NCBI RefSeq assembly: GCF_010730355.1
Contig: NZ_AP022576.1
Location: forward strand, 1,736,001-1,800,000
Source of the DNA: Mycobacterium florentinum
GTDB taxonomy: Bacteria > Actinomycetota > Actinomycetes > Mycobacteriales > Mycobacteriaceae
Direction of reading: 5' to 3'
DNA length: 64,000 bases
A model generated the notes under the pieces. The model did no database searches. It saw only the letters and a list, made by a program, of their open reading frames with translations, and had not been told where the DNA came from. Of the stretch, positions 47,587 to 58,000 are shown in pieces (positions within the stretch are counted from its first letter, which is position 1; every line of letters begins with the position of its first letter). The position numbers and the translations under genes were made by a program.

Positions 47587-50500
47587 CTAGCCGGCGCTCG
47601 CAGCATTGCGCGGTTGGGTTGATCGGACCGCCGACCATTGATCGCTGCCGATCATGTCGCGCCAGCGCATCGCAAGCGCGTCCAGGGCGTCCTCGATGCA
47701 CGCCCATACCGACTCGAGGGGCGACGCGCCCGGGGCCGCGGCCGCAATTCGGTTCTCCACGGCCTGGTTTGGCGGATTCGGCGCATCGCCGAACGGCGCG
47801 AGCGCGTTGATCGCGTCGATGACGCGGCGTCGTCGGTGCGCGTACGGCGAGGCGCTCAGCTCGTCGGGCATGATCGGCGTGCCGAAGATATAGTCCTGCG
47901 CGGCATGGCGATAGGGCACCTCGAGCTTGTGTCCCACCGGCTCCTGCGGCAGCCCCCCGGCGAAGTACACCGGGACGATCGGCAGCGACGTCTCGATCGC
48001 CAAATCCAGCAACGTGGAGGTGAGTCGCTCGACGCGCTGACCGGAGTGGACATGCCGAGTTCCGTCGGCGTGCACCAACGTTGACACCCCGCGGGCCTCG
48101 ACATCGCTCTTGATCTCGTCAACCAGTTCGAGGAACTGTTGCGGGTTCTGCTGATCGAAGTATCGGATGGTGCACAGCTGTCGGCCCGCCACGACGTCGA
48201 GAAGCCGCAAAAGCTCACCAATCCACCGGTTTTCATGTTTGGCATGGGCGATCGGCACCACCTGCGTGCCGGTCAGCCAGGACGCGATCGTGGTGCCCAA
48301 CAGCGATTCGATCTGCACCTGGTGATTGCCCAGCAGTAAAACCGGGTGGCCCCGAATCGCCGCCATCGCCGGTGGGTCCGCGACGATGACGTGCCGGACG
48401 TAGCGCGACAGCAGCGCCCCGTGGAGAACATCGCCGAACCCGTCCGGCTGCATGCCGAGCTTGCCGGACCACCAGTCGCGCACCGGTCGCCAATCCGTCT
48501 GCAACGACGCGCTGGCCCGGCACACCCGCTGACGCGATTGATCGATCTCGACGCGGATGCGCTCCAGCGGCAGCGCCGGACAGCTCACCTGCCCATCGGC
48601 GACCCGAACCTGTGCGGGGTGTATCGCGTTATGGGCGGCATCGGCGACCGCTTCCTTGGTCGCGATGTCGACCAGCAACGAATCCCCTTGGCTGTCGGTG
48701 CGGTACACCGCGTGCAAGGTGCCTTTGAACCAGTCCAGCGTTGCCGCGCGCACCGAATCGAGGGTGACGACCCCGTGACCTTGCCGCTCGCTCAGCGACA
48801 TCGCGGGCACGGCCCGCCGCTCGGCCAGAAACGCGCGTCGCTTCAAGCCCCCGGCTTGGGCGAGAGGTCCCTTAGACAACAGGATTTCGACGAGGCGGAG
48901 GTGGGCCCACGGCTTGCCCGCAACGCTCAGCCATAGATCGATGATCGGCATGCGGCGATCGTCGTCGTCGAATCCTGCGAACCGGGCCTGGACCTCCACG
49001 GTCCCCTCGGTTGGGGCGTCACTGTAGAACCGGGCCGAGACGACACGACTCGGAAATGCGACGGTCGGGTCCGCCGCGTCCGAATACGACTCGACGGCGC
49101 AACTATCCGAGGTCCATACGCTCATCGCGGCATGCGGGACGATGTGCAGCGCGCCGTCGAGCAGTCCCGGCTGCAGCACGCCCGCCGGAACCTTGCACCG
49201 CTGCACCGCAAGCACCCCCGACGACCCGTTGCGGCCGATCCGGGCGCCGTCCAGCAGCGTTGCGAATGCGGGTCCGTGGAACACCGCGCTGGTGTCGTAC
49301 GGCGTGGCGAAGGGCACCGCGCCGGTCAGCGCGGCCGGGGTTGCCGGCCCGTCGGCGTACCGGTCCGCGGTGACGATGGTGGCGTGGGCGTGAGTTTCCC
49401 AGCGCGACAACGCCGCCTTCGGTGCGTCTCGCCACACCTCGAGCCGGCCCTCGAAACGTCCGGGCCCCGCGGGCTCGACGATCACCCGCAGCTGCTTGGG
49501 CGAATCGACGATGATCCAGCGCACCACCCGCAGGTCGGTGACTTCGACCACGTTGGCCGCGCCCGCGGCACGGCTCGCCGCCTGCGCGAAGAGGTCGAGC
49601 ACGGACATCATTGGCAGAGAAGGGATTACGTACGTCGGGCAATGATCGGTGATCCAGGTGTCGCTGGCGGGATCGATGGTCGTCTCCACCACCGTGGCCG
49701 ACGTCGTCGAAGCCGGTGCCGTCGAGGCGGGTGCCGTGGTTGCCGGCGCCGTCGAGGACAGGCCGATCCCCACTTGAGTCTGGCCCTGCGGCGCATTTCG
49801 CGTGATGCGCATACCCAGGTTGGTCGCGGTGTAGATCCGTTTGCCGTCCACCCACAGCGAGGCGTCGGCGACGGCCAGAATGCCATCGTCGTCGCGCGCG
49901 ATGCGAGTGATCTCCAGTTCCGAGGAGATCTGCTTGTTCGTCGGCACGATCTGCCCGCGATACCGCCACGTGATCGCATCGTTGAGCGCCACCGGCTCGA
50001 AACGCGCCGAAGGTCCCGCCTGGGCGCCGAGGCCGTGATCGAGCATCGCGAATTGCAGGAGTTGAAGCATCATCTCGATGCCCAGCGAGCCCGGCTGGAC
50101 CGGGTCTTGGCAGAAGTGGGCCTTGAAGTACCACTCCGCCGGGTCGACGTCCTTGACGGCACGCCACCGCCCGAGACCGGCCTCGCCGTCGGTGAGCCAG
50201 CGTCCCGTCACGCGGTCGATCATCAACAGCATCGGATCCGCCAACCGCGGTCCGGGACCGAAGAACTCGTGCGGCCGCGTGCCCAGGTCGACGACGGGCG
50301 CCTCGCATGGGCGCTGCGCAATGGCGCGCTGCTCGTCGGTGACCGGAAGACCCACCTGCTGTTGCAACGCTTCGCGGCCGAAGTATCCGAACACCGTGTC
50401 AAAGGTGTAGACGGGCCCGTCGTCGGCGTTGATCTCGCCCTCGAAAGTCACGATGATGGTTCCGCCCGCCTGGGCGATGCTCTTCAGAACGACTTTGGTC

Positions 50501-53500
50501 CGCAAGGTCCCGGTCGACGGCGTGACCTCCCGGTGCTGTCGGCCCGTTCCGTCGAGGTTGCGGAAGTAGAGATCCCGTTCGCTGTTCAGCGGACAGCCGA
50601 CGTAGCTGGCCAGCCAGCCGCACGGTTGCAACGCGACCTCCATCAGCACCGCGTTGGGCATCGTCGGTGCCCCGTTCACCGCGAAATACCAAGCATCGGT
50701 GGGCACTTCGTACTCGACGACGACTTCTGCACCGGCCTTCACGACGCCGATCTCGCCGACCAACTCGGTGACCCTGGACATGAAGTGGTAAGGCGGCCCG
50801 GGCAGCCTGGCCACCTTGCGATGCGAATCGAACTTTTCGAAGAGCGGGCCAAAAGCCAACGACGGCTTGGCGATCGCGCTTGCCAGCATCGCTTGGTAGT
50901 CGAACCGGAACCCGTCGACCTCGGCGACGGGTTTGGGTTCGACATAGCCCTGCAGTTCCCTGACCCCCAGATCCATCGGCCAACCGGGCGACAGCTTCAG
51001 GCCCATCCGGCGGCAGTGGAACGCCGGCAGGCCGTCGACGGTGCAGAGCAGGTCGGCGAACAGCGTCGGCTCAGGCCCGGCGAATACCTCACGCACGAAC
51101 ACCTCGTAGACCAGTTCGCGGGACTGCGGCGTCACCTGGCCGCGGCACGACAATTTGTAGGTCTCGAAGGGCACGGGTTCGAAGCGCCAGCCGTCGCACT
51201 CCAGCGTCATGCCCAGCGCGGTCATGTAGATCGCCATGGTCTGCATGGTCGCTTCGAACATGAGCGTGCCCGGCATACACGGGTCGTTCTTGAAATGCCC
51301 TGCAAAGTACCATTTTTCGGGATCAACGTGCGCGACTGCACGCAGGTAGCCGCGGCCCCACGGGCCACCCGACAAATCCAGCTGGGTTACCTCGTCGACG
51401 AACAGCAAGGCGCCGCTCGAGATGCACGGCGTGCGCGTGTGGCTGGCGGCGCGTTCGAACCCAGGACCAAATGTGCGCCAGATCTCGCCGGCCGCCATCG
51501 CCTCCAGCTCGGCGCGAGGCAACGAGGTCCGCGACGTCTGCGACGGCGTTGCCTCCATCGGACCGCTGACGGTCTCATCCTCGGGACGCCAAAGGATTCC
51601 GCCCGAGGCCGCCAACTCCTCATCGGAGAAGAAGCCGGCCTGGCCGTTGCGCATCGACATCCGCTCGACACCGTCGATCGTGCAGTCGTAGTGAAAGAAG
51701 AACATGCGGATGTCGCCTTGACGGGCGTGGCCGTCGACGTGGATGTCGAATCGTAGGGTGTCGCCGATCTCGGGGAGGCCGCCCAGGTAGGTGACCTCAC
51801 AGCCCAGCAGACGGTATACCCGATCGCCCTTGTTCGCGAAGTCGGCGCCCATCCACGAGATGAGCATGAGATCGGCCTGCCCCGCCTCGATCATGATCCC
51901 GGCGGGCATCCGGCCCTGAGCCAGATACCACGCATCGGCGGTGACATCGGTTTCGGTCCATAGCGTTCCGGTGCCGTGCTTTCCCGGCTCGGCGTCGATG
52001 CCCAGCAGCCGATCCGCCAGCAGCAGCGGCGGTTCCGGCATCCGCACCTGTCGAAGGTAGTTGTCTTGCACCGCGAATGCCTCGCCGTAAATGTCGGAGA
52101 TCTTGCCCGACGCGTGCACCCGCAGGCCGTCCTTGTCGAGCGTGAGGCCCACGGGCGCGCGCTTGGCGGTCGGCGCCGGAACCCGCTTGTCGGCGGGCCG
52201 GTCCGGTTGCACCGCCTTGCAGGCACCCGCAAGCGGCAGCTTGTCGATCACATCGATCACATTGTGAGCCAACGGCTTCGAGGCCGTGTCGCCGTTGTCC
52301 GCATGACTTGTGGAGTCGTTGTGGTCAGCGCCATTGCGGCCGCTCCCCCGACCGGCGGCCGCCGGAGCGTCGATGTCGTAGGCAACCGCCAGCGGTTCCG
52401 GTGGCGTCTGCGCGGCCAGGACCGCACCCAGCGGCACCCGCCCCGACGCCTCTTCGGCCTTGGGCAGAGCCGGGGGAACCGGGAGATGTGTTGCCATACG
52501 CTGCTCCCCTTTACTGACGATCAGGTGTGAATTCTGGTCAAGCACAACGTTGCTCGGTAGCAGAACGTCGGGAAGATGACCGGGAAAACGCAGCCACATC
52601 GACTTTCCCGATCCTGACCCGGGATCGGTCCGGTGTGCGTCGAGCACACCGGCATCGTGTTGTTTGACCGGCGGTGGCACCAGCACGATGTGTTGCTCCT
52701 GGCCGGCCAGCCCGTTGAGCGCGATGACGACCTCTCGCTGCGGCGACGACCACGGCGTGCCGTCGGGCCGTACCCCGAGAAATCCGTACAGCGCACCGGC
52801 GGCGACGTGCAACAGTCCGGACGCGGCGTGCGCGTGGCCGAGTAGCGGCGAGAGGTTCACGGCGCCGGGTGCGGTGCCCAACCGAAGGCAATCGGCGTGC
52901 GGCCGCGGGCCCGCGGATAAAGTGGCAAGAACCGTATCGTCGTCACGACGCGCATCGTCGGCGCGTTTGAGTACCAGTACGACGGCGGCATCGCCGGATA
53001 CCTGCTCGCCGGATCCGAGTAGCACCCGGGCCGCCGCTTCGTGCACGGGTTCGCAACTGAGGTCCACCGCACCCACCACGGCCGCGTCGATCTCACCTCG
53101 CCGCAATGCGCGGGCCGCCATCTCCAACGCCGTGGTGCCCGAAAGCTCCTCGCGGGATACCGTAAAACTCGGCCCGCGAAGGTCGAACTGGCTGTTCAAC
53201 CGGTTGGCGACAATATTCGGCATGGCGCCCACCACGCCGGCTGCGGTCCACCCCTGCACGACCGCGTCGCGCGTCGTCGCCAGCAGATCCGGGTCATCGA
53301 TCTCGCCGGCCAGCCGCCACCGCACGCCGAGTCGCGTCACCTCGGCGTCGCAACCCATCCCGACGATGACGCTGGTCCGGTCCGGTGGCAGATCTTTGAT
53401 CAACGCACCGACATTCATCGCCGCTCCGAGAAGGGCGATTTGCTGGGGCAAGGTCTGCTTGAGATCGGTTGGGGGGAAACGTGTCTGCGTCAAGTCGAGG

Positions 53501-54996
53501 CAAACTTCGGCCATCCGCGCTCTGACGACACCGTCGTCGTCGCGACGGGCAATCGACCGGTTATTCACCAGATGATCTGCCACCGAAAGGGTTTCGTGCC
53601 CATCGCCCACCAGCAGGCCGAGCCCCACGATTGCGATGTCGCTCTCGGCTTCGGTCGAAATCACCGGCCATCGCGATGGGGCCTCCGGCTGGTTGGCAGG
53701 CCCGACCCATTCTTCGAGCAGCAGATGGGCGTTGTTGCCCCCGAAGCCGAAGTTGTTGATCGCGGCGCGTCGCGGTCCGACGCAATGCCACGGTTCGGCG
53801 TCGGTGAGCAGACGGAACGGGGAGTCGGCGATGAACGGCAGCGGATCGTCGGCGTGCAGCGTCGGGGGACGGACCCGCGCACGCATCGCCGCGAGCACCT
53901 TGATGGCTCCCGCGGCACCGGATGCCGTGATGGAGTGCCCGAGATTGGATTTCAGTGATCCGATCGGCACGTTGGCCATTCCGGCGAAGATGCGCGCCAT
54001 GCTCATCAGTTCGGTCAGGTCGCCACGTGCGGTTCCGGTGGCATGGCACTCGATCAAGGAGATGTCTTGCGGCTCGAGTTCGGCCATCTCGTAGGCGAGG
54101 CGCATCGCGCGTTCTTGCCCCTCTTGCGAGGGGACCAGCAGACCGCGGCCGCGGCCGTCGTTGCTGAGGCCGACCGCCCTGATGACGCCCAGTATGTGGC
54201 TGCCATCGGCGATTGCGTCTTCCAGCCTCCTGAGCACCAGAATCGCCGCGCCTTCGGCCGGCACCAGTCCGTCCGCGTCCTGATGGAACGGGCGCGACCT
54301 TCCGGAACGGCTCAGCGCCTGTAGCGCGCTGAAGCCGACGTGCAAGAGCAGATCGCTGGCTCCGTTGACGCCTCCCGCCAGCATCACATCCGCGGTGCGG
54401 TCGTGCAGCCGGTCGCACGCCAGCTTGATGGCATACAGGGAAGAGGCGCACGCGGCGTCGAGGGCAGTCGCACCTCCCGTGAGGCCCAGCGCGTTTGAGA
54501 TGAGGTGGGCGGGCAGACCGGACATGAATCGGTTGCGCCAGTCGATGCGGTGTTCCGTTGCGCGCCAGACCTTTTCGGCCAGATCTGTCATGGTCTTCGT
54601 CGGATAGCTCAAGTTGCCGAGGACGACCCCGGCCGAGCCGGGGACTTCGCCGGCACGCCAGCCCGCGCAGTCGACGGCCTGCCGGGCCGCCTCGACGGCC
54701 CAGAGGTAGAGCGGGTCGAGACCGTCGAGCTCGGCAGTGTCGAGCAGAAGACCCCGTGGGGCGAAATCCCGTTCGAAGCCCCGCACATATCCGCCGCGGT
54801 CGGACCAGGTGTGGTCCAGGAATGCCGAGTTCTTCGGGTCGCGCAGGATGTGCTCCGCGGACACGCCCCAATAGCCCGGCTCCGCAGAGCCGAGCACGTC
54901 GCGGCCTTCACGCACCGTGTCCCACAACCCATCGGGACTCAGCCCGCCCGGAAGGACACAGCCTTGGCCGACGATCGCGATGGGTTCAAATTTCAA
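47587..54996 (-). CDS. pfa3: PUFA synthase subunit Pfa3/PfaC-like: KS-CLF-DH-DH-DH-like-acyltransferase
   Basis: About 2469 residues. Domains: KS about 1-420 (Cys183 in LDAACASSL); chain-length factor about 450-780, where the Cys is replaced (SREELSG); two FabA-type double hot-dog dehydratases about 1000-1330 and 1400-1730, with active His in GHFKNDPCMPG and AHFCQDPVQPG; a further PKS-DH-like fold about 1780-2030 (DHCPTYVIP); and a lysophosphatidic-acid-type acyltransferase about 2190-2400 (NHQVQIE, HADGTRH, PIVPVYFAGG). I chose TTG 54996 with GGAG 5 bases upstream: translation then starts right at the KS and 29 bp after the pfa2 stop. ATG 55107 would overlap pfa2 by 82 bp. The acyltransferase motif I has Glu in place of Asp. 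Confidence 0.88.
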   Translation of the reverse strand: MKFEPIAIVGQGCVLPGGLSPDGLWDTVREGRDVLGSAEPGYWGVSAEHILRDPKNSAFLDHTWSDRGGYVRGFERDFAPRGLLLDTAELDGLDPLYLWAVEAARQAVDCAGWRAGEVPGSAGVVLGNLSYPTKTMTDLAEKVWRATEHRIDWRNRFMSGLPAHLISNALGLTGGATALDAACASSLYAIKLACDRLHDRTADVMLAGGVNGASDLLLHVGFSALQALSRSGRSRPFHQDADGLVPAEGAAILVLRRLEDAIADGSHILGVIRAVGLSNDGRGRGLLVPSQEGQERAMRLAYEMAELEPQDISLIECHATGTARGDLTELMSMARIFAGMANVPIGSLKSNLGHSITASGAAGAIKVLAAMRARVRPPTLHADDPLPFIADSPFRLLTDAEPWHCVGPRRAAINNFGFGGNNAHLLLEEWVGPANQPEAPSRWPVISTEAESDIAIVGLGLLVGDGHETLSVADHLVNNRSIARRDDDGVVRARMAEVCLDLTQTRFPPTDLKQTLPQQIALLGAAMNVGALIKDLPPDRTSVIVGMGCDAEVTRLGVRWRLAGEIDDPDLLATTRDAVVQGWTAAGVVGAMPNIVANRLNSQFDLRGPSFTVSREELSGTTALEMAARALRRGEIDAAVVGAVDLSCEPVHEAAARVLLGSGEQVSGDAAVVLVLKRADDARRDDDTVLATLSAGPRPHADCLRLGTAPGAVNLSPLLGHAHAASGLLHVAAGALYGFLGVRPDGTPWSSPQREVVIALNGLAGQEQHIVLVPPPVKQHDAGVLDAHRTDPGSGSGKSMWLRFPGHLPDVLLPSNVVLDQNSHLIVSKGEQRMATHLPVPPALPKAEEASGRVPLGAVLAAQTPPEPLAVAYDIDAPAAAGRGSGRNGADHNDSTSHADNGDTASKPLAHNVIDVIDKLPLAGACKAVQPDRPADKRVPAPTAKRAPVGLTLDKDGLRVHASGKISDIYGEAFAVQDNYLRQVRMPEPPLLLADRLLGIDAEPGKHGTGTLWTETDVTADAWYLAQGRMPAGIMIEAGQADLMLISWMGADFANKGDRVYRLLGCEVTYLGGLPEIGDTLRFDIHVDGHARQGDIRMFFFHYDCTIDGVERMSMRNGQAGFFSDEELAASGGILWRPEDETVSGPMEATPSQTSRTSLPRAELEAMAAGEIWRTFGPGFERAASHTRTPCISSGALLFVDEVTQLDLSGGPWGRGYLRAVAHVDPEKWYFAGHFKNDPCMPGTLMFEATMQTMAIYMTALGMTLECDGWRFEPVPFETYKLSCRGQVTPQSRELVYEVFVREVFAGPEPTLFADLLCTVDGLPAFHCRRMGLKLSPGWPMDLGVRELQGYVEPKPVAEVDGFRFDYQAMLASAIAKPSLAFGPLFEKFDSHRKVARLPGPPYHFMSRVTELVGEIGVVKAGAEVVVEYEVPTDAWYFAVNGAPTMPNAVLMEVALQPCGWLASYVGCPLNSERDLYFRNLDGTGRQHREVTPSTGTLRTKVVLKSIAQAGGTIIVTFEGEINADDGPVYTFDTVFGYFGREALQQQVGLPVTDEQRAIAQRPCEAPVVDLGTRPHEFFGPGPRLADPMLLMIDRVTGRWLTDGEAGLGRWRAVKDVDPAEWYFKAHFCQDPVQPGSLGIEMMLQLLQFAMLDHGLGAQAGPSARFEPVALNDAITWRYRGQIVPTNKQISSELEITRIARDDDGILAVADASLWVDGKRIYTATNLGMRITRNAPQGQTQVGIGLSSTAPATTAPASTAPASTTSATVVETTIDPASDTWITDHCPTYVIPSLPMMSVLDLFAQAASRAAGAANVVEVTDLRVVRWIIVDSPKQLRVIVEPAGPGRFEGRLEVWRDAPKAALSRWETHAHATIVTADRYADGPATPAALTGAVPFATPYDTSAVFHGPAFATLLDGARIGRNGSSGVLAVQRCKVPAGVLQPGLLDGALHIVPHAAMSVWTSDSCAVESYSDAADPTVAFPSRVVSARFYSDAPTEGTVEVQARFAGFDDDDRRMPIIDLWLSVAGKPWAHLRLVEILLSKGPLAQAGGLKRRAFLAERRAVPAMSLSERQGHGVVTLDSVRAATLDWFKGTLHAVYRTDSQGDSLLVDIATKEAVADAAHNAIHPAQVRVADGQVSCPALPLERIRVEIDQSRQRVCRASASLQTDWRPVRDWWSGKLGMQPDGFGDVLHGALLSRYVRHVIVADPPAMAAIRGHPVLLLGNHQVQIESLLGTTIASWLTGTQVVPIAHAKHENRWIGELLRLLDVVAGRQLCTIRYFDQQNPQQFLELVDEIKSDVEARGVSTLVHADGTRHVHSGQRVERLTSTLLDLAIETSLPIVPVYFAGGLPQEPVGHKLEVPYRHAAQDYIFGTPIMPDELSASPYAHRRRRVIDAINALAPFGDAPNPPNQAVENRIAAAAPGASPLESVWACIEDALDALAMRWRDMIGSDQWSAVRSTQPRNAASAG

Positions 54997-55025
54997 GACG
55001 ACTCCGCAGCATCGTTCAAGTGAGT

Positions 55026-58000
55026 TCAGCTGCCGTATGGGTACATCTCGAGTCCCTTGATGCTGGCAACCAACAGGTTGTCCGCGTCGACGAGATCCAG
55101 ATCGCACACCGCGCGGCTGTTCTTGGCCACGCCGTTGGAGAGCACGCAGCGCAACCCATCCCCCAGCGCACCGGCGCGGTAACGCACGATCTCGCCCACC
55201 CGCAGTGGCAGCACCTTGGCCCCGAGCTGTTCATAGCTCCATACCAATGCCGCTTGCAGGCAGCCGTCGAGCGCGGCCGGATCGGTCGCCCAGCCTTCGC
55301 CCGGCCAGCCCACCACCGTCAGCCCGTACAGGGGGGCCGTGGCGGCCGACCTTTGGCAGTCGACGCTCTCGAGGACCTGGAATGCTGGACCGTGGAAGAG
55401 CGCGCCGTTGGTGTAGCAGGTGTCGCGGTTGAGCTGCCGACCGCCGATGGTCGCGCTCGCGGGCGCCGGTATCGACTTTGTGCCCGAGCCCAATTCGACG
55501 GTCGCGGAATAGTGCGCGGTCGATCCGGAAGCGTCGGATAACGTGCACGCCAGCCGATGTGGGTGATCTTGCACCGACGCGCAACGCACCAGCATTGCAT
55601 CGCCGCGTTGCTCGATGTCGTGCAGTGTCACGCCGCGCAGCACTCGAAGGTCGAGAATCCGATCCGCGCGCTGGCCGGGGCGGCAGGCTTCGGCCATCCG
55701 CACAAACCATTCCAGCGCCTGCACGATGGGCAGGACCACGTTGCCCTGGATGCGATGGTCGAGCAGATATGGCTGGCGAGCCGCCTGGGCCACCACCCGT
55801 GCGACCCTGCCCTCGGCCGGCACCGGATGGGTTGGCACGCCTGCCAATACGCCGTCTCCGAGAATCACCTCGGGACTGGCGGTCTGCGCGTCCAGCACGT
55901 CGCAGACGAATGCCCGGGCGCCGTCCGCCAGCGGGATCAACGAGATTCCCCGGGACTCGAACATCGCCTTGAGGCCGGGTGTCACCATCCCGGAATCCCA
56001 AGGGCCCCAGCCTAATGCGCGGACAAGACAGCCAGGACCGCGGCGGGCCTGTTCGGACAGGGCGACCTTGTTGAGGATCTCGTTGGCCATGGCGTAGTCG
56101 CTTTGGCCGACGTTGCCGCTGCGGGCCGCCACCGACGAGAACAGGCAGACCAGCTTCAGCGCATCGGTGGCGGTCGCATCGAGCAAGGCGCACAGGCCGC
56201 CGACCTTGGTCTCGAAGACGCGGTCATATCCATCCAGGGTCTTCTTGTGCAAAGGCGCATCCGCCAATACACCGGCTCCATGGACCAACCCGGTCACGGG
56301 CCCGAAGTCGGCGCGCACACCGTCGAGCAGCGCGCCGAGTTGAGACGCGTCGCGCACGTCGGCCGTGGCGTAGCGGACCCGTGAGCCGGCAGCGGTCAGC
56401 GCGGCCAGGGTGGCGCGCACCTCACGATCGGCCAGGATGCGCTGCACCTGTTGTTCCAGCTGTTTCGGTGTGAGCTTAAGTCCTTGCGCTGCAGCGCTTG
56501 TCAGCAACGCTCGCTTGAGCTCGGCGTCGGTTGTCAGCCCTTGCGCGGCCGGTGGCTCATCGCCGAGTTCGGTGCGCCCGATGAGCACGAAGCTGGCCCG
56601 TGTCTGTTCAGCCAGGGCGATCACCGAGGCCGCCGTCACCCCGCGGCCACCGCCCGACACGACAATGACGTCACGCTGGTCGATGCGACGAGTGTGCGTG
56701 GTCACCGGCGTCGCGTCGGCGACGATCGTGACCCGTCCGTGCGTGCTACTCAGGCCGACTTCCAGTTCGGCTCCGCCCGCGAGTATTTCGTGCGCGATGT
56801 GCTCGGCAATGGCGATCGGGGTCAGCTGCCCGGCCGCGATATCGATGGCCTTGACTTGCGCTTTCGGCCATTCCTGTGCGGCAGTTTTGGCCAGGGCGGC
56901 GATGCCGCCGGCCCATGCGCGCGAGCCGGACTCGGTGAGCAGACCGAAGGTGCCGCCGGTGTCCTGGACGGTGACGAAGACGCCGCCCTGCTCCTCGAAT
57001 CGCGTGGCGACGCGTTGCGCATCGGCAAAGACCATACGGTTGAGGGCCAGCGTGTCGGCGCGGCTGGTTGTGCGTTGCAGGCCGCCGAGATGGATCACGG
57101 CCTCGGCGTTGGCATTCGGCTCGGTCACGATCGTCGCGCTGATGCCGTGGGTGCGCAGGATGGCGGCCAGGGCCTCGCCGACGCCGGATGAAGTTGCGAC
57201 GATCTCCACGTTGGCGGCGGTGTACAGGCCCGGCATTGCCATCCCGCTTGCCGGAGCAGCAACTGCGCGCACCGCGTGGCGGGCGATCGCTGCTCCGGCT
57301 AACTCAAAAGGGAGGCGGTCACCCGCCACGGTGCCGTTGGGGATGGCCGGGATCGGGGGTGGCGCGTGCATGGGTGGGGCGCCGTTGTGGGCGACGGGGG
57401 CCATCGACGACTGCAGGTAATCAACAATCTCCTGCAACGTCCCCAACGCCGCCATCGCACCCGTCTCCACATCAGGCAACGCCGGAACCCGCTCCTGCAC
57501 CGCCGACAAAATCTCCACCCGCTTAATCGAATCGATGCCCAAATCCGCCTCTAACGCCATCGACAAATCAAGCATCTCAACCGGATAACCCGTCTTATCC
57601 GCCACCACATCCAACATCTGCCCCACCAAATCCACACCCACCCCGGCGGCAGCAGGCGCCGCCGGGACCGGAGCAGCAGCAGGCGCGGCCGCAGCAGGAG
57701 CAGGCGTCCCGTTACGCGCGACCGGAGCCAGCAACGACTGCAGGTAATCAACAATCTCCTGCAACGTCCCCAACGCCGCCATCGCACCCGTCTCCACATC
57801 AGGCAACGCCGGAACCCGCTCCTGCACCGCCGACAAAATCTCCACCCGCTTAATCGAATCGATGCCCAAATCCGCCTCTAACGCCATCGACAAATCAAGC
57901 ATCTCAACCGGATAACCCGTCTTATCCGCCACCACATCCAACATCTGCCCCACCAAATCCACACCCACCCCGGCGGCAGCAGGCGCCGCCGGAGCCGGAG

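Noticed and set aside
55026..55107. ATG 55107 as start of pfa3
   Set aside because: It would overlap pfa2 by 82 bp and add 37 residues before the conserved KS start; TTG 54996 has a GGAG at proper spacing.
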